Shown here in pieces: positions 16,552 to 25,230 of a DNA stretch of 38,970 nt. Both the position numbers and the translations under genes were made by a program. How positions within the stretch are numbered: position 1 is the first letter of the stretch; the number at the start of each line of letters is the position of its first letter. Origin of the DNA: Nitrosopumilus sp. (lineage in GTDB: Archaea; Thermoproteota; Nitrososphaeria; Nitrososphaerales; Nitrosopumilaceae). The notes under the pieces are model-generated. The model was not told the DNA's origin, made no database searches, and was given only the letters and a program-made list of their open reading frames with translations. The stretch covers positions 1-38,970 of the forward strand of contig JAOTWS010000012.1 in assembly GCA_029862745.1 (NCBI GenBank), read 5' to 3'.

Positions 16552-17427
16552 TTGCATGACTTTCTGATAAACAATGTGGCTAAAATTGCAAATGTAACAG
16601 TTGGGAGCAAGTACCCTGTACGTATTATGGGTATTCTAAACACTAGCCCTGAATCATTTTTCAAAAAGTCTGTTAACACTAGCAAAATTTCTATAAAAAA
16701 TACCGTAAAACAGATGGAAGATGAAGGTGCAGATTTTATTGATATTGGTGGAATGTCAACTGCTCCTTATCTGTCTACACTAGTATCAGAAAATGTTGAA
16801 TCAAAAAGGATTTTAAATGCAATAAAAATAATCCAAAATTACACAAACCTTCCAATTTCTGTTGATACATGTAGATCTAAAGTTGCTAAAGATGCTTTAG
16901 AATTTGGTGTCGAAATTATCAATGATATTTCAGGACTAAAATATGATGTTGAAATGCAACAAGTTATTTCAGAGTACAAACCATCTGTAATTTTATGTGC
17001 GTTTGATTCTAAAGCTATTTTTGGTAATTCTGTTTATACTACCAAAAAACTTCTTAACGCAAGTTTGAAAATAGCAAAAAAATCATGCATTCCATCTGAA
17101 AAAATTGTATTGGATCCTGCTATTGGGTTTTTTAGAAAAATTGGAAAAGGTCCATTTTTTACTAAAATTAAATCAGATTATGTAAAAAGAGATCTAGACA
17201 TTCTTAAAAATTTGAGTTCTATAAAGCAAAATTTTCCAATTATGATCTCCGTTTCTAATAAATCATTTATAGGAAATATTTTGAGAAAATCAAATCCCGC
17301 TGATCGCTTATTTGGCTCAATTGCTGCAGAGACTATATCTATCCTTAATGGTGCTGATATAATTCGTACTCATAATGTAGGTGCTACTAAAGATGCAGTA
17401 ATGATTGCTTCACAACTATCAAAATAA
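16552..17427 (+). CDS. folP: Dihydropteroate synthase family protein
   Basis: The TIM-barrel pterin-binding enzyme shows PVRIMGILNTSPESFFKKSV (about residues 22-41), EDEGADFIDIGGMSTAP, ISVDTCRSKVAKDALEFGVE, IINDISGL, the loop VLDPAIGFFRKIGK, MISVSNKSFIG and the final IIRTHNVGATKDAV. DHPS joins hydroxymethyl-dihydropterin diphosphate to an aminobenzoate; in archaea with methanopterin-like cofactors the acceptor may be a ribofuranosyl-aminobenzene. The divergent neighbour is MptE, which makes its substrate. Start choices are TTG 16552 or GTG 16576; the latter gives VAKIANVTVG and leaves more room for the divergent promoter. Length of up to 291 is normal. Confidence 0.88.
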   Translation: MHDFLINNVAKIANVTVGSKYPVRIMGILNTSPESFFKKSVNTSKISIKNTVKQMEDEGADFIDIGGMSTAPYLSTLVSENVESKRILNAIKIIQNYTNLPISVDTCRSKVAKDALEFGVEIINDISGLKYDVEMQQVISEYKPSVILCAFDSKAIFGNSVYTTKKLLNASLKIAKKSCIPSEKIVLDPAIGFFRKIGKGPFFTKIKSDYVKRDLDILKNLSSIKQNFPIMISVSNKSFIGNILRKSNPADRLFGSIAAETISILNGADIIRTHNVGATKDAVMIASQLSK

Positions 17428-17432
17428 CACAA

Positions 17433-17472
17433 AGGCTTATAATCATTATTTTACTTTCTTAACGAGGTTTCA
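17433..17472 (+). promoter_or_regulatory. guaB promoter and ribosome binding site deciding a TTG start
   Basis: CTTATAAT at 17436-17443 is the TATA element. GAGGT at 17464-17468 stands five bases or so before TTG 17473. Together with the conserved protein start at that codon, this supports the TTG as the true start of guaB. Confidence 0.5.
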
Positions 17473-18903
17473 TTGGAATTTAAAGAAGGCTTAACTTTTG
17501 ACGACGTTCTTCTCGTACCCAAATATTCGGATATTACAAGCCGAAGCCAGACATCGCTAAATACACAACTATCTCGAAATATTTCAATTAACATTCCATT
17601 TGTGAGTGCAAATATGGATACAGTAACTGAATCCTCTATGGCTGTGACTATGGCGCGTGCTGGTGGTATAGGAATTATTCACAGATTTTTGACAATAAAA
17701 GAACAATCTAATGAAGTTCTCAAAGTAAAACGATCAGGAAGTGTAATGATAGAAAATCCTTACTCTATTTATTTAGACAAGTCTGTTCAAGATGCCCTGG
17801 ATTATGCAGGAGATAAAGAAATTTCTGGTCTCTTAGTAGTTGATTCTAATTCTAAATTGGTTGGAATAATAACTGAGAGGGATTTGCTTTTTGCTGATAC
17901 ACATATGAAAATCAAAGACGTTATGACTAGAGATGTTGTAACTGCAAAACCTGGTGTTACATTGGATGAATCTAAAGAAATTCTTCACAAACATAGAATT
18001 GAAAAATTGCCAATTGTTGATGATTCTGGAATTATTAGGGGATTGATTACAAGTAAGGACATTACAAATAATGCAGATTTTCCAAATGCGTCTAAAGATA
18101 AGAAAGGACGACCATTAGTTGGAGCTGCAGTTGGAGTAAAAGGTGACTTTTTGGAAAGAAGTGAATCTCTTTTAGAATCAGGTGTCGATATACTTGTTGT
18201 AGATATAGCACATGGACATAGCGAAAATGCCATGAGTACAGTTCGTAATATCAAAAAAGCATTTCCTGATTGTGAATTAATTGCAGGAAATATTGCAACT
18301 GCTAATGGAGCTGAGGATTTGATTAAAGCAGGAGTTGATGCAGTAAAGGTTGGTGTAGGTTCTGGTTCAATATGTATAACCAGAGTAATTACAGGTTCTG
18401 GTGTTCCCCAATTGACAGCAGTAATGGATTGTGCAAAAATTGGTAAGGACTATGGCATCCCAATAATTTCTGATGGTGGTACTAGAACCTCTGGTGATGC
18501 TACAAAAGCTTTGGCCGCTGGTGCTTCATCTGTGATGATAGGCAGTATGTTAGGAGGAACTGATGAATCTCCTGGAACTGTTTTGACTAAAAATGGTAAA
18601 AGATTCAAAGTTTATCGAGGAATGGCATCATTAGCTGCTTCTATTGGTAGAAAATCCAAAGAAACAGGCTCAATCTCCTTAGATGATGATCTTAATGATT
18701 ATGTTGCAGAAGGAGTTGAAGCCATGGTTCCTTACAAAGGAACTGTAACTGATATTCTAAAACAACTTACAGGTGGTGTTCGTTCTGGTTTAAGTTATTG
18801 TGGTGCTCATACAATACAACAAATGCAAGAAAATGCAGAATTTATCAAAATGTCAAGAGCTGGATTTGCTGAAAGTCAACCTCATGATGTTTCTTTAATG
18901 TAA
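17473..18903 (+). CDS. guaB: Inosine-5'-monophosphate dehydrogenase
   Basis: IMPDH oxidises IMP to XMP with NAD, the committed step to GMP. Visible are the family start [35 protein letters not shown], two CBS domains at about residues 95-200 ([19 protein letters not shown], then [17 protein letters not shown]), the phosphate loop AAVGVKGDF, catalytic Cys in [19 protein letters not shown], and [18 protein letters not shown] with the mobile-flap Arg region YRGMASLAA. The protein is full length (476 aa) and starts at TTG. guaA, the next step, is on the other strand 2.3 kb away. Confidence 0.97.
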   Translation: MEFKEGLTFDDVLLVPKYSDITSRSQTSLNTQLSRNISINIPFVSANMDTVTESSMAVTMARAGGIGIIHRFLTIKEQSNEVLKVKRSGSVMIENPYSIYLDKSVQDALDYAGDKEISGLLVVDSNSKLVGIITERDLLFADTHMKIKDVMTRDVVTAKPGVTLDESKEILHKHRIEKLPIVDDSGIIRGLITSKDITNNADFPNASKDKKGRPLVGAAVGVKGDFLERSESLLESGVDILVVDIAHGHSENAMSTVRNIKKAFPDCELIAGNIATANGAEDLIKAGVDAVKVGVGSGSICITRVITGSGVPQLTAVMDCAKIGKDYGIPIISDGGTRTSGDATKALAAGASSVMIGSMLGGTDESPGTVLTKNGKRFKVYRGMASLAASIGRKSKETGSISLDDDLNDYVAEGVEAMVPYKGTVTDILKQLTGGVRSGLSYCGAHTIQQMQENAEFIKMSRAGFAESQPHDVSLM

Positions 18904-19110
18904 TCAAATAATTGTTATTCTAATTGTTAACCTATAACTTATGATTGTTATGATATGACATAGTATGACAAAAGATGTTTTATGTTCTAATTATAACATG
19001 TTTTTTCTGACAACCTGATAATTTGTTTGAATGAATCATATGGTTATTTGATAAAAATCAGATGATTAAATGCAGATAATTTTTTAAGCAGTATTAAAAG
19101 TCATTCATGT

Positions 19111-19581
19111 ATGATGTCTAAAAGGACTATCATTGGATTGATAATTGGAAGTGCAATTATTGTAGTTGGAGGTTATTCACTAATCACACATATAGGAACA
19201 ATCACAATTTATGAAAATTATTCGGTAGCCGTTGGTGATTCTATCCCTTATACAATTCCTGCACCTAAAGATACCATACAGCATATGAAAATCACGGGTG
19301 ATTCTTTTGATCTTAAACTTCAAAGTCCAGGTACTGGATTCCAAATTCCAAACATGACTTCTTATAAAAACGAATTACCATTAGACTGGGTTCATGAAGC
19401 AGATGGTGAAACAAAAATACTCATTAAAAATACTGGTAATGATGAATTATTAATTACTGGAGTTTTGATTAGAAGTTCTGATCCGATATGGTTTACCTTT
19501 GATCTTATGGTGATTGTATCTGGATTGGTAATAATTGGCTTTAGTATGGGTTTTACTTTACGAAAACCAAAAGGATTTTAG
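19111..19581 (+). CDS. Membrane protein with two transmembrane helices (hypothetical)
   Basis: The protein has 156 residues. An N-terminal membrane helix (about 5-27, RTIIGLIIGSAIIVVGGYSL) is followed by a roughly 95-residue domain of beta-strand character (IYENYSVAVGDSIPYTIPAP...), and a second helix at about 128-150 (LMVIVSGLVIIGFSMGFTL) ends in a short basic tail. The middle domain, containing LKLQSPGTGFQIP and TKILIKNTGNDELLITGVL, resembles an extracytoplasmic beta-sandwich. I do not recognise the family. A TTTTTTAA stretch about 27 nt upstream is the likely TATA element. The gap 18904-19110 shows no gene. The 3' end touches the convergent pheA (4-nt overlap). Confidence 0.7.
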   Translation: MMSKRTIIGLIIGSAIIVVGGYSLITHIGTITIYENYSVAVGDSIPYTIPAPKDTIQHMKITGDSFDLKLQSPGTGFQIPNMTSYKNELPLDWVHEADGETKILIKNTGNDELLITGVLIRSSDPIWFTFDLMVIVSGLVIIGFSMGFTLRKPKGF

Positions 19582-20393
19582 CTTAATTTTGCAGATGGAT
19601 ACGAACCTAAAACTTTCATGAACAGTGTTTCTTGTTTTATTTTTTCTAACATTTCTGAAATTTTAGGATTATTTTGATGTCCCTCAAAATCTACATAGAA
19701 ATTATACTCCCACGTATTTGATTTGGTTGGCCTTGATTCTATCTTTGTAAGATTAACATTGTTTTTGTAAAAATTCTTTATGATTCTGTATAGTGAACCT
19801 GGCTCATGTTTTATTGAAAATATTATTGATGTTTTGTCCTTGCCTGTTTTTATACTGTTTGTCTTTGATAGGATCAAAAATCGTGTATAATTATTTAGAT
19901 TATTTGCAATGTTCTCTGAAATAATTGGCATTTTGTATATTCCAGCTGCATCTTTGCTGGCTATGCTTGCACAATCTTTTCTGTTTAACTCTTTTACAAT
20001 TTTTACACTTCCTGAAGTATCATACGATGGAATTGTTTTCATATTATGGTCTTCGATAAATCTTCTACATTGACCTAAAGCTTGGGGATGAGAATAAACC
20101 AAGTTGACTTCCTCCAATTTACCAGTTCCAATTAAACAATGCTCAATTCTATGATATATCTCACCTGTTGCATTAAGAGATGTTGAATATAGTAAATCAT
20201 AACTTTCACCAACACTTCCTTCTAATGAGTTTTCCACTGGTAAAATTGCGTATTCTGTTTTATCACTAGATGTGTTTTCTAATACTTCTGCAAATGTAGC
20301 GAGGGGTACAGTTTGAATATCTTTATTAAAAAATGATTTTGCTGCAGCTTCACTGTATGCTCCTCGTTCACCTTGGAACGAAACATGAATCAT
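19578..20393 (-). CDS. pheA: Prephenate dehydratase
   Basis: This enzyme converts prephenate to phenylpyruvate for phenylalanine synthesis. The catalytic domain starts VSFQGERGAYSEAAAKSFF and has YAILPVENSLEGSVGESYDL, SHPQALGQCRRFIEDH and the signature NNYTRFLIL. A C-terminal ACT domain (about 190-265) carries the ESRP phenylalanine-sensing motif in LTKIESRPTKSNTWEYNFYV, so feedback inhibition by phenylalanine is likely. There is no fused chorismate mutase. The gene starts 3 nt after csl4 on the same strand and is probably co-transcribed with it. Confidence 0.95.
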   Translation of the reverse strand: MIHVSFQGERGAYSEAAAKSFFNKDIQTVPLATFAEVLENTSSDKTEYAILPVENSLEGSVGESYDLLYSTSLNATGEIYHRIEHCLIGTGKLEEVNLVYSHPQALGQCRRFIEDHNMKTIPSYDTSGSVKIVKELNRKDCASIASKDAAGIYKMPIISENIANNLNNYTRFLILSKTNSIKTGKDKTSIIFSIKHEPGSLYRIIKNFYKNNVNLTKIESRPTKSNTWEYNFYVDFEGHQNNPKISEMLEKIKQETLFMKVLGSYPSAKLS

Positions 20394-20396
20394 TTC

Positions 20397-20948
20397 TTAG
20401 TTACTCAAATTAATAAAATCCATGTTACCAAAGTTTGTAGAAAGTTTCCTTTCATCAATCCATGAACATTCTGTACATTTTATAGCGTCACGCATTGTTA
20501 CAACTTTGCCACCACATTTTCTACATTTTGTGTATAAAACTCCTAAATGTGGTTCATCAATTACTGCATGAATCGTACCATTAAGATGACTTATAATTTT
20601 TAGTGTTATTATATCGTTAACCAACGCCACATTTCTGATTCGCATATTTCGTGTAGAACACACACATTCTACTTTGGATGTTGTAGGTTTTTGGTTTATG
20701 TAATCAATTGATACTGCAATCATAGATGACATAACTGCTGCTACTGTTCCAATAACAACATCTTCCACTTTAGGAATTGAAAGCATTTTAGGACTCATAA
20801 TGCTGGCTGTTCGTGTTTCCTTGTCAAGGATTCTTTTGCCTACTGTTGCAGCACGAACCATATCACCATCATCAAAAGTGTTGTATCCAGCCTCATATTC
20901 CTCAATAGATGCTAATTTGTCACCTGGAAATATGATATTTTCAGACAT
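20397..20948 (-). CDS. csl4: Exosome complex RNA-binding protein Csl4
   Basis: Csl4 is a cap subunit of the archaeal RNA exosome. The order is as expected: an N-terminal beta domain (FPGDKLASIEEYEAGYNTFD, about 6-25), an S1 domain (about 65-140, VEDVVIGTVAAVMSSMIAVS), and a C-terminal zinc ribbon CRKCGGKVVTMRDAIKCTEC. The open frame continues to 21008, but ATG 20948 gives the usual MSENIIFPGDKLAS start and lies 27 nt from a TATA element (ATTATAAT on the minus strand, centre about 20975). Length 183 aa. Confidence 0.93.
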   Translation of the reverse strand: MSENIIFPGDKLASIEEYEAGYNTFDDGDMVRAATVGKRILDKETRTASIMSPKMLSIPKVEDVVIGTVAAVMSSMIAVSIDYINQKPTTSKVECVCSTRNMRIRNVALVNDIITLKIISHLNGTIHAVIDEPHLGVLYTKCRKCGGKVVTMRDAIKCTECSWIDERKLSTNFGNMDFINLSN

Positions 20949-21034
20949 GGTTAGATTTTTGTTTTTATGATTATAATTGTTTGTGGTCCTTAAATCTTGG
21001 TAAATCATATATCCCTTAAAATCTAAAAAAAATC
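20949..21034. promoter_or_regulatory. Divergent leaderless promoters (csl4 / MDR dehydrogenase)
   Basis: Minus-strand ATTATAAT centred near 20975 stands 27 nt before the csl4 ATG (20948). Plus-strand ATCATATAT (21004-21012, centre 21008) stands 27 nt before ATG 21035. Both arrangements predict leaderless mRNAs and support the chosen starts. Confidence 0.58.
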
Positions 21035-22111
21035 ATGAAGGCTTTGGTTTATGAAGAATACACTACTACTGATGATTTTTCTACAATTTTAAAAATTAAA
21101 GATATACCTTTACCTGAACCAAAACCACATGAAGTAGTTTTCAAAGTAAAAGTAGCTGCACTCAACTATGATGATATTTGGGGAATGAGGGGCAAACCTT
21201 TGGCAATCCCATTACCTCATATTTCTGGAACTGATGCTGCAGGTGAAGTAACTGCAATTGGTAGTGATGTAAAAAATATCAAAATTGGTGACCGAGTAGT
21301 TTCTCATGGAAACATGTCATGTAGAGTTTGTAAAGCGTGTACTAGTGGAAGGGAATATGATTGTAGAAAACGAGCTATTTGGGGTTTTGAAACAGGTCCT
21401 CTCTGGGGTGGTTATTGTGAATTTACACATCTTCCAGAAGTCAATGTTGTAAAGATTCCAGAAGGAGTATCATATGATCAGGCAGCTGCTGCGTCTATGA
21501 CTTTGTTAACCTCTTGGCATATGCTTGTTGGTAGAGCAAAAATTCAACCTGGACAATTAGTTTTGATTATGGGTGGAAGTTCTGGTGTTGGAACTTATGG
21601 AATTCAAATTGCAAAACTTTTTGGATGTACTGTTATTGCTACTGCCAGTCCTGATAAACTAGACAAACTATTAGAATTGGGAGCTGACTATGTGATAGAT
21701 CATAGAAAAGAAGACTGGCATAAAGAAGTAAAATCAATTACAAAAAAAATTCCAAAATATGGTGATGTTCCTAGAATTGATATAATTTTTGAACACATTG
21801 GTGGCTCTCATTGGAATAAAGAACTTACATTGTTAAATTATGGAGGAACCATAGTAACAACTGGTGCAACTACAGGTTATGATGCAAAAACAGATTTACG
21901 TCATATTTTCTTTAAAGGAATTAATATTTTAGGCTCAACCCAAGGAACAAGAGCAGAATTAGAACAAGGTCTCTATTGGATGTCTCAAGGTAAAATAAAA
22001 TCTATAATCGATTCTGTATATCCATTAGAGAGAGCAGCAGAGGCTCATACAAAAATGCTCAAAGGTAAGGGGCTTTTTGGAAAAATCTTGATGAAACCAG
22101 GATCTGACTAG
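21035..22111 (+). CDS. Zinc-lobe MDR dehydrogenase/reductase (enoyl-CoA or quinone reductase-like)
   Basis: This is a medium-chain dehydrogenase/reductase of 358 aa. It has the GroES-like domain (PHEVVFKVKVAALNYDDIWG, HISGTDAAGEVTAIG), a structural zinc lobe with four cysteines (CRVCKACTSGREYDC), and a Rossmann domain with GGSSGVGTYGIQIAKLFG. The catalytic zinc ligands of alcohol dehydrogenases are replaced (NYDD where Cys is usual, GTD where GHE is usual), which is characteristic of the quinone/enoyl-CoA reductase branch. LGADYVIDHRKEDWHKEV recalls the crotonyl-CoA reductase group. Acryloyl-CoA reductase of the carbon-fixation cycle is one possible role; the substrate is unproven. The next gene starts on the base after its stop. 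Confidence 0.85.
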   Translation: MKALVYEEYTTTDDFSTILKIKDIPLPEPKPHEVVFKVKVAALNYDDIWGMRGKPLAIPLPHISGTDAAGEVTAIGSDVKNIKIGDRVVSHGNMSCRVCKACTSGREYDCRKRAIWGFETGPLWGGYCEFTHLPEVNVVKIPEGVSYDQAAAASMTLLTSWHMLVGRAKIQPGQLVLIMGGSSGVGTYGIQIAKLFGCTVIATASPDKLDKLLELGADYVIDHRKEDWHKEVKSITKKIPKYGDVPRIDIIFEHIGGSHWNKELTLLNYGGTIVTTGATTGYDAKTDLRHIFFKGINILGSTQGTRAELEQGLYWMSQGKIKSIIDSVYPLERAAEAHTKMLKGKGLFGKILMKPGSD

Positions 22112-22711
22112 ATGAAAGATCCAAAAATAAACTCCACTTTAGATAAAGGAAATAGATTGTTTTTACAAGGAAAACTAAAAGATGCAATATTATATTACGA
22201 TAAAATACTTGATGAGAATCCATCACATATTAGCTCCCTTAACAATAAAGGATATGCTCTAAGTAAACTCAAAGATTTTGATAATGCCCTAAAATGCTAT
22301 AATATCGCTCTTCAGATTTCGCCTAATGATCTTTCCGTTTTAGTTAACAAAATTTCTTGTTTTCGTAAACAAGGAAAATTTGTTGAGGCATTATCAATAT
22401 GTGATAAAATACTAAATGAAAATCCAATGTATAATATTGCACTATATCATAAAGAACGAATTTTATTTTCTTTGAAGGAATATGATAAATCTATTTTATG
22501 CTGTAATAGTATATTGAATGATTATCCTAATAATGGTGATGTCTTATTTGATAAATCATGTAGTTTTGTGATGCTCTCAAAAAATGATGAGGCACTTGAT
22601 TTACTAGATCATGCAATCTCTCAGGGAATACAATTCAAAGTTAAAGCAAAAAAATCTAAATCGTTTGAAAAGTTATCTGATAGTTCTAGATTTCAAAAAT
22701 TGGTTTCTTAA
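22112..22711 (+). CDS. TPR-repeat protein
   Basis: The 199 residues form about five tetratricopeptide repeats, for example GNRLFLQGKLKDAILYYDKI, LNNKGYALSKLKDFDNALKC and LFDKSCSFVMLSKNDEALDL, each with the W/L-G-Y/F-A-P spacing, and end with a capping helix. There is no signal peptide. TPR proteins are protein-binding scaffolds. The ATG follows directly on the TAG of the MDR dehydrogenase, so both are translated from one message, but no partner can be named. It faces dph2 tail to tail with no gap. Confidence 0.88.
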   Translation: MKDPKINSTLDKGNRLFLQGKLKDAILYYDKILDENPSHISSLNNKGYALSKLKDFDNALKCYNIALQISPNDLSVLVNKISCFRKQGKFVEALSICDKILNENPMYNIALYHKERILFSLKEYDKSILCCNSILNDYPNNGDVLFDKSCSFVMLSKNDEALDLLDHAISQGIQFKVKAKKSKSFEKLSDSSRFQKLVS

Positions 22712-23707
22712 TTATAACCAATGTGGAATTTCAAGATATTCCTCTATACTCTCATTTCGTAAAATCTTGAGGAGTGCATTTGCTTGAGGACTAGATAAAA
22801 CTGGCTTGTCAAACTGATTATCCGTAGAAATTCTTGGACATGCTACTTGAATAAAAGCGTCTATTCCCTTGAAATTTCTTAATCTGTCATTTGTAATATC
22901 AGTTAGTGCAAACAACTGGACTTTTTTTCCTTCTTTTTCTAATTCTTTTTTAATTTTTAAAGCAAATACTTTTGATAACTGTCCTTCTTTTAATCCTACA
23001 ATAACTCCAAATGTTTTTGCTTCAGATGCTTTGTATATTGCAAGAGTAGCTTTCTTTTTTAATTTCTGTGCAAATTCTGTAATTTCTCTTATTTCATTAA
23101 AGTAAGGATCTAAAACATAAGTTGGTAAATTTGTTGACAGTGCAATTCCTGCTGCATGAAAATTACTTTGTCCCAAAAATACATAAGCATCAACTTCTTT
23201 TTTTAGTGTTGTAGCAGGATAAAACTCGCAACCAAAAACTTGACCATCGTTTAACTGTCCTTTTCCCTTTCCAACTTTAACTGTAATATTACCTTCTATT
23301 AGAATTGTCTTTACTTTATCTACTTGATCTAAATGTTGACTATCTGTAACCAAAGAGACTGTTTTTCCTTTCAGTATATCTATACACTTTTTGGCAACAC
23401 TGTCAAATGCTACATCATCATATGCATTGATTAAAACCAAATTTTTTTCTAGTGATTCTGTGTTAATTGTATGTCCAATGTTAAATTGAATTTCAGAACC
23501 AAGAATTTTTGCGCCATTTGTGTTAAGATCACATGTTCCCCATGTTGTATCTGCTAAAATATAAGCTGGAATTCCAAATTTTTTTGATATTTTTATGGCA
23601 GTTTCCTGAACTTGAGGTAAAATTCCATCTGGCCCATTTAGTGATACGGATGCTGGGTTTTTATCTTGAATTTCTTTGAAAATTCTTTCTTCATCTATTA
23701 CTATCAA
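22712..23707 (-). CDS. dph2: Diphthamide synthase Dph2 (3-amino-3-carboxypropyl transferase)
   Basis: Archaeal Dph2 is an unusual radical-SAM enzyme that starts diphthamide on the histidine of elongation factor 2. The three cluster cysteines are present: ADTTWGTCD (Cys59), GQVFGCEFYPA, and VACPRISTDN near residue 287. Other family stretches are SLNGPDGILP, FNIGHT and YVFLGQSNFHAAGIAL, and 331 aa is normal. The start is TTG 23707; no ATG is available before the conserved region. It is divergent from tiaS, and 23708-23789 holds both promoters. Confidence 0.93.
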   Translation of the reverse strand: MIVIDEERIFKEIQDKNPASVSLNGPDGILPQVQETAIKISKKFGIPAYILADTTWGTCDLNTNGAKILGSEIQFNIGHTINTESLEKNLVLINAYDDVAFDSVAKKCIDILKGKTVSLVTDSQHLDQVDKVKTILIEGNITVKVGKGKGQLNDGQVFGCEFYPATTLKKEVDAYVFLGQSNFHAAGIALSTNLPTYVLDPYFNEIREITEFAQKLKKKATLAIYKASEAKTFGVIVGLKEGQLSKVFALKIKKELEKEGKKVQLFALTDITNDRLRNFKGIDAFIQVACPRISTDNQFDKPVLSSPQANALLKILRNESIEEYLEIPHWL

Positions 23708-23789
23708 TCCAGCTTGAAATATGATTTTATTAATTTAAATCAACTGGAACATACAACAACTAAAAATGTCAGAGTTTTAAAAATAAGTT

Positions 23790-25118
23790 ATGGAAAAAGA
23801 AACTATCCTTAATGTCGGATTTGATGATACTGATTCTCCAAAGGGGATGTGTACTACTTTTCTAGCCTACAAAATTGTTAATTTACTCCAAAAGCAGAAA
23901 ACCGAATTTCTTGATTTTCCAAGATTAATTAGATTTAATCCTAACATTCCATGGAAAACTAGAGGTAATGGTGCAGTTTCCTTTAAAATTAAAACAAAAG
24001 AGCCATCCAAAACTAAAAACCAAATTAAAAATCTTGTTTCAAAATACTCTGATGTCAAAAATGGTGCAAACCCAGGATTAGTATTTTTTGAGAGTAACAC
24101 TATTCCCTCTGACTTTATTAGTTTTAGCAATTTAGCGTTATGGCAACTAATTAGTAGAAACAATGCAAAAAAATTTGCTAAAAAAAATAATTTAGACATT
24201 TTTTATCAAGGTAACGGACAAGGGTTAATTGGTGCAATTGGTGCAATTGGATATGATTTTCATGATCATACATTGGAGCTTTTGAGTTATAGAAAAAAAC
24301 CAAAGTTTGGAAAAACAAGAAAACTTTCAAGTAAAAGTGTAAAAATTATGCAAGAAAAAACTTTCCCTTATACGTTTAACAGTTTTGATTCAAAGAAAGG
24401 ACGAATTCTAATTATTCCTCATGGCCCTGACCCAGTTTTTTATGGTGTTAGAGGTGAAAACATTGATTCTCTAATCTATGCTACAAAGATTCTCAAAAGT
24501 GATGAAAAATTAGATGGATATATGATCTTTAAATCTAATCAAGGAACTTCTGATCACTTGAGAAATGAATTAAATTTTGAGAATATGAAACCATATGCTT
24601 CTGGAAAAATTACTGGAATTGTGTCAAATTCACCAAAAATTGTTAAAGGTGGTCATGTTTTTTTTAAAATTCTTTCTAAAAATCATGAATTTTGGTGTGC
24701 TGTTTACAAACCTACAGGAATTTCAACTATTGCGTCAAATTTGATAATAGGAGATGAAATTTGTGTAGGCGGTGGAGTTAGAAAGGCTTCAAAAAATTTT
24801 CCTCGAATAATAAATTTAGAATTTCTTGATGTCATCAATCTTAAAAAAAACACTATCTCCTCAAATCCTCTTTGTAAAAAATGTAATAAAAAAATGAAAT
24901 CAAAAGGATATAATCAAAGATTTGAGTGTGTTCGATGTGGGAATAAATTTCCCAAAAAAATAATAATCGAAATTCCACGAAAAATAAAAAAACAACTATA
25001 TCTTCCAAAAGTGTCTGCACATAGACATCTGACAAGGCCTTTACAACGAATTGGAATAATTAACAAAACTACAAAATTTGATAAATCTCTTTCGTGGTTT
25101 TGTGTTTATGACAATTAA
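23790..25118 (+). CDS. tiaS: tRNA(Ile2) 2-agmatinylcytidine synthetase
   Basis: TiaS attaches agmatine to C34 of the CAU-anticodon isoleucine tRNA so that it reads AUA, an archaeal counterpart of bacterial TilS. The N-terminal catalytic motif GFDDTDSPKGMCTTFLAYK is diagnostic, followed by FPRLIRFNPNIPWKTRGNGA, YDFHDHTLELLSYRK and an OB-fold (ASGKITGIVSNSPKIVKGGH). A C-terminal zinc ribbon has CKKCNKKM and CVRCGNKFP. The length of 442 aa is typical. It is followed by an initiator tRNA-Met gene (also CAU anticodon) in the opposite direction. Confidence 0.95.
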   Translation: MEKETILNVGFDDTDSPKGMCTTFLAYKIVNLLQKQKTEFLDFPRLIRFNPNIPWKTRGNGAVSFKIKTKEPSKTKNQIKNLVSKYSDVKNGANPGLVFFESNTIPSDFISFSNLALWQLISRNNAKKFAKKNNLDIFYQGNGQGLIGAIGAIGYDFHDHTLELLSYRKKPKFGKTRKLSSKSVKIMQEKTFPYTFNSFDSKKGRILIIPHGPDPVFYGVRGENIDSLIYATKILKSDEKLDGYMIFKSNQGTSDHLRNELNFENMKPYASGKITGIVSNSPKIVKGGHVFFKILSKNHEFWCAVYKPTGISTIASNLIIGDEICVGGGVRKASKNFPRIINLEFLDVINLKKNTISSNPLCKKCNKKMKSKGYNQRFECVRCGNKFPKKIIIEIPRKIKKQLYLPKVSAHRHLTRPLQRIGIINKTTKFDKSLSWFCVYDN

Positions 25119-25119
25119 A

Positions 25120-25209
25120 TAGCGGGGAGTAGATTTGAACTACTGAACTGCGGGTTATGAGCCCGCCGGGATGACTTAGCCCTATTTAGTCTGGCTTCCC
25201 CACCCCGCT
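25120..25209 (-). tRNA. Initiator tRNA-Met (CAT) with a 15-nt D-loop intron
   Basis: On the minus strand the gene starts AGCGGGG and pairs with CCCCGCT, with A as discriminator base and no encoded CCA. The anticodon arm is GCGGG-CTCATAA-CCCGC, whose three consecutive G-C pairs, with the A1-U72 pair, mark an initiator. The T arm is AGTAG-TTCAAAT-CTACT. The D arm (GGGA...TCCC) has a 25-nt loop. Removing ACTAAATAGGGCTAA (25176-25190) leaves AGCCAGGTCA, a normal D loop with the conserved GG. AGCC before the intron pairs with GGCT inside it, and both cuts fall after the second base of 3-nt bulges (AGA, AAG), as in the archaeal bulge-helix-bulge. Mature length is 75 nt. Confidence 0.93.
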
Positions 25210-25230
25210 GAACATAAATGAAGTTCAGCC

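Noticed and set aside
16539..16685. N-terminal extension of mptE
   Set aside because: The extension is antisense to the conserved start of the dihydropteroate synthase-type gene, and the family begins at MLLGWKK.
18904..19110. Short TATGA/TGATT-like repeats in the gap after guaB
   Set aside because: Too short and irregular in AT-rich DNA; no repeat unit, CRISPR pattern or open frame was found.
25120..25209. Elongator tRNA-Met or a degenerate tRNA with an oversized D loop
   Set aside because: The A1-U72 pair and three G-C pairs in the anticodon stem mark an initiator, and the oversized loop is explained exactly by a bulge-helix-bulge intron.
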